Below the pieces are notes generated by a model, which saw only the letters and a list, made by a program, of their open reading frames with translations, did no database searches and was not told where the DNA came from. Below, piece after piece: positions 7,230 through 11,655 of a DNA stretch of 11,655 bases. A program made the translations under genes and the position numbers. The stretch spans positions 1-11,655 of the forward strand of contig CAYFRM010000039.1 in assembly GCA_964345635.1 (NCBI GenBank). The letters run 5' to 3'. This stretch comes from WVXT01 sp964345635. GTDB lineage: Bacteria > UBA6262 > WVXT01. The first letter of the stretch is position 1. Each line of letters starts with the position of its first letter.

Positions 7230-7340
7230 AACTCGTTTCAGGACCTTGTCTGTCATCCTGAACTTGTTTCAGGACACTGTCTGTCATCCTGAACTTGTTT
7301 CAGGATCTTGTCTGTCATCCTGAACTTGTTTCAGGATCTC
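7230..7340 (-). repeat. 31-bp tandem palindromic repeats, three full units plus one partial
   Basis: Copies start at 7251, 7282 and 7313, a period of exactly 31 bp. Each holds stem TCCTGAA/TTCAGGA with loop ACAAG (minus-strand reading) and a conserved TGACA flank. The units differ only in the short linker (ACAC or ATCT). A partial unit at 7230-7250 lacks the first ten bases. In translation the family gives strings such as HPELVSGS, familiar from extragenic palindromes in many bacterial genomes. There are no spacers, so it is not a CRISPR array. Confidence 0.9.
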
Positions 7341-7353
7341 TCCTTTCAGCATC

Positions 7354-7650
7354 TTATACAAATTCTTCGCTTAAATCTTTCCAATCTGGATTACGCTCAT
7401 TTACTAAATTCATTTTCCAATCCCTATGCCAATTCTTCAGTTGTTTTTCTCTCCTTATGGCGCTTTCTACATCTATTGTTGCCTCATAATAAACGAGTTT
7501 TGTGAGCTTATATTTTTTTGAAAAACCTTCCATTAGCTTATTTTTATGTTCAAACATCCTACGCACAAGATCATTTGTTATCCCTATATAGAGGACTTTG
7601 TTAGTTTTGTTTGTGAGTATATAGATATAGTATTGTTTGTCATCTCTCAT
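7354..7650 (-). CDS. stand-alone GIY-YIG nuclease domain protein
   Basis: This 98-residue single-domain protein belongs to the UvrC N-domain-like/YhbQ group of the GIY-YIG endonuclease superfamily. YIY (8-10) and YIG (21-23) form the name-giving strands. NDLVRRMFEHK (26-36) supplies the conserved arginine and histidine, and AIRREKQLKNWHRDWK (64-79) contains E69, the likely metal-binding glutamate. The terminal NPDWKDLSEE (87-96) is typical of the group. All catalytic positions seem intact, so a metal-dependent DNA-cutting activity is plausible. The stop is 13 nt from the first 31-bp palindromic repeat, and a TCCCGAT inverted repeat lies upstream. No strong ribosome site precedes the ATG. It has no evident sugar role and looks like an insertion into the polysaccharide operon. 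Its cellular function is not established. Confidence 0.9.
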   Translation of the reverse strand: MRDDKQYYIYILTNKTNKVLYIGITNDLVRRMFEHKNKLMEGFSKKYKLTKLVYYEATIDVESAIRREKQLKNWHRDWKMNLVNERNPDWKDLSEEFV

Positions 7651-7678
7651 GACTTTATTTTATGTCACCCTTCCCTGA

Positions 7679-7705
7679 TCCCGATACTCCAGCAAATCAT
7701 CGGGA
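7679..7705. repeat. inverted repeat TCCCGAT/ATCGGGA after a glycosyltransferase stop
   Basis: Seven-base perfect arms (7679-7685 and 7699-7705) enclose a 13-nt loop. It begins 3 nt after the stop of the glycosyltransferase at 7709. The arms match the core of the palindrome at 8804-8823. No T-run follows on the minus strand, so terminator function is not supported. Confidence 0.6.
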
Positions 7706-7708
7706 CAG

Positions 7709-8776
7709 CTACATTTTATTAACCTTCTGTAAAATTTCAAGAAGTTTGGGACCGTTAACTCTAACCGAGTATCTTTCCTCGACTGTCTTTCGTCCCAGGA
7801 AACCAAATCTCTCTCTTAGAGTTTCGTTCTCAATAAGTTGCGATAACTTCTCAATCCATTCCTCGTCAGAATCGGCCAGGAAGCCATTGACACCGTCATT
7901 GATAATTTTTCCGTTTATCCCCACCGGAGAGGCAACTGCGGGAATTCCTACTCCCATATACTGAATGATTTTACATCCACACTTACCTAAAGCCCAGCCA
8001 TCATCGATAAGAGGGGCTACCCCGATGTCAAAACATTGCAAATCTGAAATCTCTCTTTCCGGTCTCCAGGGCCGGGTAATCGTTTCCACCCCGTCAATTA
8101 CATAACTCCCTGTGCCAATGACAGTTAGGCGGATATTGTATCTTTTAGCAAGGGTTGTAAACAAATTTCTCAGCCGGTCAAGATAGAACATTGTACTTTT
8201 GCTTCCTATCCAGCCAATGTTTATTTTGTCTTTCTTGTCTTTATTCTTAACAAAATATGTTTCCGTATCAATAGATGTGGGTATTACTTCAACGTTTCCA
8301 TTAAATCTTAAAGCGTACTGTTTCAAATATTCATTCCCTGCAATGACATAGTCACTCATTCTCAAAATTCTGGGAATGCTATCTTTATACCGAAAATTAT
8401 AGAGGAGACTTCTCCTCTTTGGTGGTACAAGGAAGATAGCGTCATCAAAATCGAACACTAATTTCCTATTCAATTTCTTAATAAACTCTTCTATCATAGG
8501 ATAGGCTTGCGGCAGGACTTCTTTCTGCAGGAAGACGACGTCACCCGCTCCAATCATAGTTAAATCTATCAAACGTTTCAATACTACTAAACCAAAATAT
8601 GGCAGTTTATTGATGGGTCTATGGGTGTTATATACTTTGGGGAAATGATCAGAGGAAACAGCAGGGCTAACCCTACAATTGACGCCTTCTCTTTTCAGGA
8701 AATCGAGATACTGGTAAACCCGATACCTGCTAGAGGGGCCCAATTCTGAAGTTTGAGTTAGAAAGATAACTCTCAT
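7709..8776 (-). CDS. GT4-like (GT-B fold) glycosyltransferase
   Basis: This 355-residue enzyme is probably another sugar-adding step of the glycan. The N-terminal half has SSRYRVYQYLDFLKREG (15-31), a common opening of this subgroup, and VFDFDDAIF (107-115). The C-terminal Rossmann half has INIGWIGSKSTMFYLDRL (185-202), FDIGVAPLIDDGWALGKCGCKIIQYMG (249-275), VASPVGING (281-289) and GVNGFLA (295-301). In this subgroup the second EX7E glutamate position is taken by the GKCGCKIIQY region rather than a standard ExxPxxxxEA, so it is a divergent GT4 member. The ATG at 8776 has only a weak GGAT upstream. Palindromes with the same TCCCGAT arms lie on both sides of the gene. Substrate unknown. Confidence 0.9.
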   Translation of the reverse strand: MRVIFLTQTSELGPSSRYRVYQYLDFLKREGVNCRVSPAVSSDHFPKVYNTHRPINKLPYFGLVVLKRLIDLTMIGAGDVVFLQKEVLPQAYPMIEEFIKKLNRKLVFDFDDAIFLVPPKRRSLLYNFRYKDSIPRILRMSDYVIAGNEYLKQYALRFNGNVEVIPTSIDTETYFVKNKDKKDKINIGWIGSKSTMFYLDRLRNLFTTLAKRYNIRLTVIGTGSYVIDGVETITRPWRPEREISDLQCFDIGVAPLIDDGWALGKCGCKIIQYMGVGIPAVASPVGINGKIINDGVNGFLADSDEEWIEKLSQLIENETLRERFGFLGRKTVEERYSVRVNGPKLLEILQKVNKM

Positions 8777-8803
8777 AAATCAAAATCCGGCCTGCCAAAT
8801 TGC

Positions 8804-8823
8804 TATCCCGATAAATCGGGATA
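8804..8823. repeat. 20-bp near-perfect palindrome after the ligase stop
   Basis: Arms TATCCCGAT (8804-8812) and ATCGGGATA (8815-8823) pair without mismatch around a 2-base AA centre. It begins 3 nt after the stop of the ligase-TPR gene. It shares TCCCGAT arms with 7679-7705. No T-run follows on the transcribed strand. Confidence 0.75.
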
Positions 8824-8826
8824 AAT

Positions 8827-10848
8827 TCACTTTTGCCTTAATATACGTTTTATTTTCTTTAAATTCGATCTCGCCTGTTCATAATTCGGATTGATCCGAA
8901 GAGCTCTCCTGAATTTCTGTGCTGCCTCTCTCAGTCTTCCCATTTCAGCGAGGCTAACCCCAAGGTTATTGTAGGCTTTAGCAAAACGACGGTCGATACT
9001 TATAGCCTCCTTGTATTCCTTTAATGCCTTATCGTATAGTCTTTTTTTTCTATATGTATTCCCTAAATTATTATGGACCACTGCCAGGTTGGGATTAATC
9101 TCGATGGCCAACATATACTCCTTTATTGCCTCGTCGTACAAACCTCTATTAACGTAAAGGATGCCCAGATTATTGCGGGCCTCAGCAGAATACGGATTAA
9201 TCTTTAAAGCTCTCTCGTACTCTTTCAATGCTTCTCTATGCAATCCTATATCCCTGTATACATTCCCCAAATTATTATGTGCCTTCTCATCTACAGGATT
9301 CAACTTTATACTCTTCTTATACATGGCAATTGCTTTATCGTAGTCGCCGCTCATGGTATAGTAAGTTGCCCTGTCAAAGTAGAGACTTGCCATAAAAGGC
9401 CTGGTCACCCAGAGCAGAAGAAGAACGGTTATGACTACTATTGCGCTCTGTCTTATTATTGAAGGACGGATATTCTCCTCGGTTCTTTCTAATTTACTAC
9501 CGCCAGTATTTAACAACCCAAGCCAGAGCCAGAATAACATGCTTGTTGTTGGCAAATAGAAAGAGTAATGGAAAAAACTATGAATCAGTACTGCTGTAAG
9601 GCTCGACAGAATGACGATGAGTAAATTTGGAGAATATTTTGACTCACTTATTTGCTTAAGTCGCTTAAAGCCTGTCCAGTAGAGAGTCACAATAAGCCAG
9701 AGAAAGGTTCCCAATCCTAATATGCCCGTATTTGCGGTTATTTCCAGGTAGTCATTATGGGCAAACCTCGACAATCCTTCAAACCTTCCATATTTCTTTG
9801 TCCTGAGATACTTACTTTGATATTTTAGATGTATCTTTTTAAAAGTGCCCATACCAGTCCCCAATAATGGGTGTTCTCTTATTACGTCGATACCGGTGCG
9901 CCACATAACAAATCTGTGCCTTGTCGCCGGATCTTCGAGGTCAGCAATCGAGAGAAATTTCTCGGTGAAAGAACCGGGCCTCCTGTAATCGTATCTTATC
10001 AATAAACCAAAACAAATAACCATTAAAGAAATAATAATAAGAGATTTTTTGCTAAACAGGCTCTTAAAAATTTTCTTCATTCCTCCCCCTGCCATCAGTT
10101 TCGCGCCAGCAAAGAAGGCCATAGCTCCCATAAATCCTACCCAGGCTCCACGGGTCCGTGTATAAATTAAGGCAATCAGAGTTATTATCCCTACTAAACC
10201 AACCATTATCTTCAATTTTCTACTAATTTTTTCAAAGAGAAAACCTGCACTTACCGGCATTACAAACACCAGAAAGCTTGCCAGAACATTCCGGTTTTCA
10301 AAAGGCCCTGAAATATAACCGCTTCCAACAACCTTTAAATTTAGCAAATCTATCCCCAAGTACTGGACTATGCTGTAGATTGAAATGAGCCCGGAAACCA
10401 AAATTAATGAAACCATTATTTTTCTTATCTGTTTTCTTTCCCTAACAACATTTGGCACAAGGACGTATAACCCGGCAAGAACAATAATGGTAAACAGGCT
10501 ATAGAGACTGGTGTAAATATCGGTTGAGGATAGGAGCGATATAGTGCAGGCAATAATGAAGGCAATGACTGGATAGTTCAATCCACTTTTGACTAATTTG
10601 TATCTGCCTTCTGTCAATAGATATAGACTGGCTGCTATGATGACCAGTACCTGAATAAACGTTATCTTCATTGTTGATATAAACCAGGGATTATAGACAA
10701 ACCTTGCATAGAGAAGCGGTGTTCCAATAACCAATATCAATATGATAGCCCTTATTATTTTATCGACATTTTTCTCAGCGACTCTATTTTTCAATCTAAC
10801 ATCCTTTTTCTCATATCCAAATTTCCCAAAATCTCTTAATAACCCCAC
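8827..10848 (-). CDS. O-antigen ligase/polymerase-type membrane protein with C-terminal TPR repeats
   Basis: This 673-residue fusion has about ten to twelve hydrophobic segments between residues 30 and 485, then five consecutive 34-residue TPR units (about 487-656). The Wzy_C/WaaL-type core shows GPFENRNVLASFL (181-193), YTRTRGAWVGF (229-239) and, in the large extracytoplasmic loop, EHPLLGTGMGTF (325-336) and RFAHNDYLEITANTGILGLG (361-380). Proteins of this superfamily join or polymerise undecaprenyl-linked glycans on the outer face of the cytoplasmic membrane. The TPRs follow a final helix (about 466-482) and may recruit partner proteins. The start is GTG at 10848 with AGGAG 6 nt upstream; an ATG two bases earlier is in another frame and stops after four codons. 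It overlaps the upstream GT2 gene by 38 bp. Whether it acts as ligase, polymerase or protein glycosyltransferase is open. Confidence 0.9.
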   Translation of the reverse strand: MGLLRDFGKFGYEKKDVRLKNRVAEKNVDKIIRAIILILVIGTPLLYARFVYNPWFISTMKITFIQVLVIIAASLYLLTEGRYKLVKSGLNYPVIAFIIACTISLLSSTDIYTSLYSLFTIIVLAGLYVLVPNVVRERKQIRKIMVSLILVSGLISIYSIVQYLGIDLLNLKVVGSGYISGPFENRNVLASFLVFVMPVSAGFLFEKISRKLKIMVGLVGIITLIALIYTRTRGAWVGFMGAMAFFAGAKLMAGGGMKKIFKSLFSKKSLIIISLMVICFGLLIRYDYRRPGSFTEKFLSIADLEDPATRHRFVMWRTGIDVIREHPLLGTGMGTFKKIHLKYQSKYLRTKKYGRFEGLSRFAHNDYLEITANTGILGLGTFLWLIVTLYWTGFKRLKQISESKYSPNLLIVILSSLTAVLIHSFFHYSFYLPTTSMLFWLWLGLLNTGGSKLERTEENIRPSIIRQSAIVVITVLLLLWVTRPFMASLYFDRATYYTMSGDYDKAIAMYKKSIKLNPVDEKAHNNLGNVYRDIGLHREALKEYERALKINPYSAEARNNLGILYVNRGLYDEAIKEYMLAIEINPNLAVVHNNLGNTYRKKRLYDKALKEYKEAISIDRRFAKAYNNLGVSLAEMGRLREAAQKFRRALRINPNYEQARSNLKKIKRILRQK

Positions 10849-11655
10849 ATAAATCTCCTAATATTTCTCTACTTCCTCGGGAGTACTGTTTGTCGTGGTT
10901 GTTTCCATTCATTGAATTGACTGATATGATGGCGGTTCTATATAATGTTTTCAAAATCAATCCCAAAAGGTCCATCTGTTTCACTATCCATTCCGAAAGA
11001 ATTCCATAGTGTTTTCTGAAAAACCTGTGTCTGCTTTTATATCCTTCAATTCTCATCTTAGTCATATTCAGGCCGGCGCTTTGACCTCCATAATGGATTA
11101 TTTGCGCTAAGGGGATAAAGTATATCTTCCACCCTCTTTTCTTAATCCTAAAACACCAATCTATATCCTCATAATACATATAAAATTGCTCATCCATTAG
11201 TCCCACCTGAGTAATTATTTCTCCTCTTACCATAAAAGCTGCGCCCGTTGGTTGGTCGACTTCTCGAATATCATTGTGACTCCAGTAACCAATTCGATGT
11301 CTCCCCATAACTCTATTCTTCGGAAATAATTTTTCCAGTCCCGTATTTTCCAAGAAGGCAGTAGTTAAGGTGGGAAAACTTCTGCAGGATGGCTGTAATC
11401 TTCCATCAGGATAAAGTAACTTACATCCCAGGGCGCCGGCATGGCAATTTGCTTCCATAAATTCTACCATTTTGTCTAATGCCCTGGGTAAAACGATTGT
11501 GTCCGGATTTAGCAATAGTATATATTTTCCTTTGTTCTCTCTTAGACCTTGATTAGTGGCCTTGGCAAAGCCCAAATTTTTGCAGTTTTCTATTAACTTA
11601 ATTCCAGGAAATTCACTCTTGAGCATATCTACACTGCCATCAGTGGAATTATTGT
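10811..11655 (-). CDS. GT2 rhamnosyltransferase-type glycosyltransferase, 5' end beyond window
   Basis: The visible 280 residues open with NNSTDGSVDML, the standard continuation of the VDNNS motif of GT2 enzymes, so the real start lies off the right edge and the ATG at 11626 is internal. Further motifs are NCKNLGFAKATNQGL, the LLLNPDT metal site (about 46-52; NPD replaces DXD as is normal in the WbbL/RfbF-like group), the cluster QPTGAAFMVRG, and YYEDIDWCFRIKKRGWKIYFIP (about 160-181), then HYGGQS. This group often transfers rhamnose, though the donor is not proven here. The last 60 or so residues are less conserved. The 3' end overlaps the ligase gene by 38 bp, which indicates co-expression. 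Confidence 0.93.
   Translation of the reverse strand, partial: NNSTDGSVDMLKSEFPGIKLIENCKNLGFAKATNQGLRENKGKYILLLNPDTIVLPRALDKMVEFMEANCHAGALGCKLLYPDGRLQPSCRSFPTLTTAFLENTGLEKLFPKNRVMGRHRIGYWSHNDIREVDQPTGAAFMVRGEIITQVGLMDEQFYMYYEDIDWCFRIKKRGWKIYFIPLAQIIHYGGQSAGLNMTKMRIEGYKSRHRFFRKHYGILSEWIVKQMDLLGLILKTLYRTAIISVNSMNGNNHDKQYSRGSREILGDLCGVIKRFWEIWI
10855..10859 (-). promoter_or_regulatory. ribosome binding site deciding the GTG start of the ligase-TPR gene
   Basis: AGGAG ends 6 nt before GTG at 10848 and lies inside the coding end of the upstream GT2 gene. It supports the GTG over the overlapping out-of-frame ATG at 10850, and implies translational coupling. Confidence 0.7.

Noticed and set aside
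7056..7256. Minus-strand open frame containing CHAELVSAS
   Set aside because: It is the translation of the palindromic repeats running into the glycosyltransferase start in another frame, with no domain of its own.
7230..7340. CRISPR-like array with 31-bp period
   Set aside because: Repeats are directly adjacent without unique spacers, each unit is a palindrome, and no cas gene is in view.
10848..10850. ATG at 10850 as start of the ligase-TPR gene
   Set aside because: It is out of frame with the ligase and meets a stop after four codons; the overlapping GTG at 10848 has the correctly spaced AGGAG.
11624..11626. ATG as start of the right-hand GT2 gene
   Set aside because: The same frame continues upstream to the edge and encodes NNSTDGS, a conserved part of the GT2 core, so this methionine is internal.

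Overview
The window is an 11.7 kb stretch of a surface-polysaccharide biosynthesis and export locus from an AT-rich bacterium (roughly 40% GC by eye). Every supported gene lies on the minus strand, so transcription runs from the right end to the left end, and both outermost genes run off the window. The taxon cannot be fixed. Bacterial start codons (ATG, plus clear GTG and TTG cases) with Shine-Dalgarno sites, a WecA/TagO-type initiating enzyme, an O-antigen ligase/polymerase-type protein fused to TPRs, and many small extragenic palindromes fit a Gram-negative or candidate-phylum bacterium. That is inference only.

Layout in transcription order: a GT2 rhamnosyltransferase-type gene (start off the right edge); a Wzy/WaaL-type membrane protein with five C-terminal TPRs, overlapping the GT2 gene by 38 bp; a GT4-like glycosyltransferase; a small stand-alone GIY-YIG nuclease followed by 31-bp palindromic repeats; a second GT4 glycosyltransferase; an extended-SDR nucleotide-sugar epimerase/dehydratase; a polyprenyl-phosphate sugar-1-phosphate transferase (WecA/TagO family); a 129-bp nested inverted-repeat element; an ABC-2 exporter pair (Wzm/TagG-like permease and Wzt/TagH-like ATPase); a short gap with a hairpin and a remnant of a GT2 gene start; a SAM methyltransferase with a C-terminal coiled coil; and a long GT2 glycosyltransferase (3' end off the left edge).

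A coherent reading is as follows. The SDR enzyme supplies a sugar nucleotide. The WecA-type enzyme loads the first sugar-phosphate on undecaprenyl phosphate. Four glycosyltransferases extend the glycan, and the methyltransferase may cap or decorate it. The ABC-2 transporter flips it, and the ligase-type protein transfers or polymerises it outside the membrane. The ATPase lacks the C-terminal carbohydrate-binding domain of O9a-type Wzt.

The least ordinary content is between the genes. Palindromes sit 3 nt after the stop codons of three genes. There is a nested inverted-repeat element at the end of the WecA-type gene. The GIY-YIG nuclease is next to a repeat family whose inverted, diverged member keeps its stem by paired changes. 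No RNA gene, CRISPR array, convincing promoter or intrinsic terminator was found, and no gene-free stretch exceeds about 210 bp.
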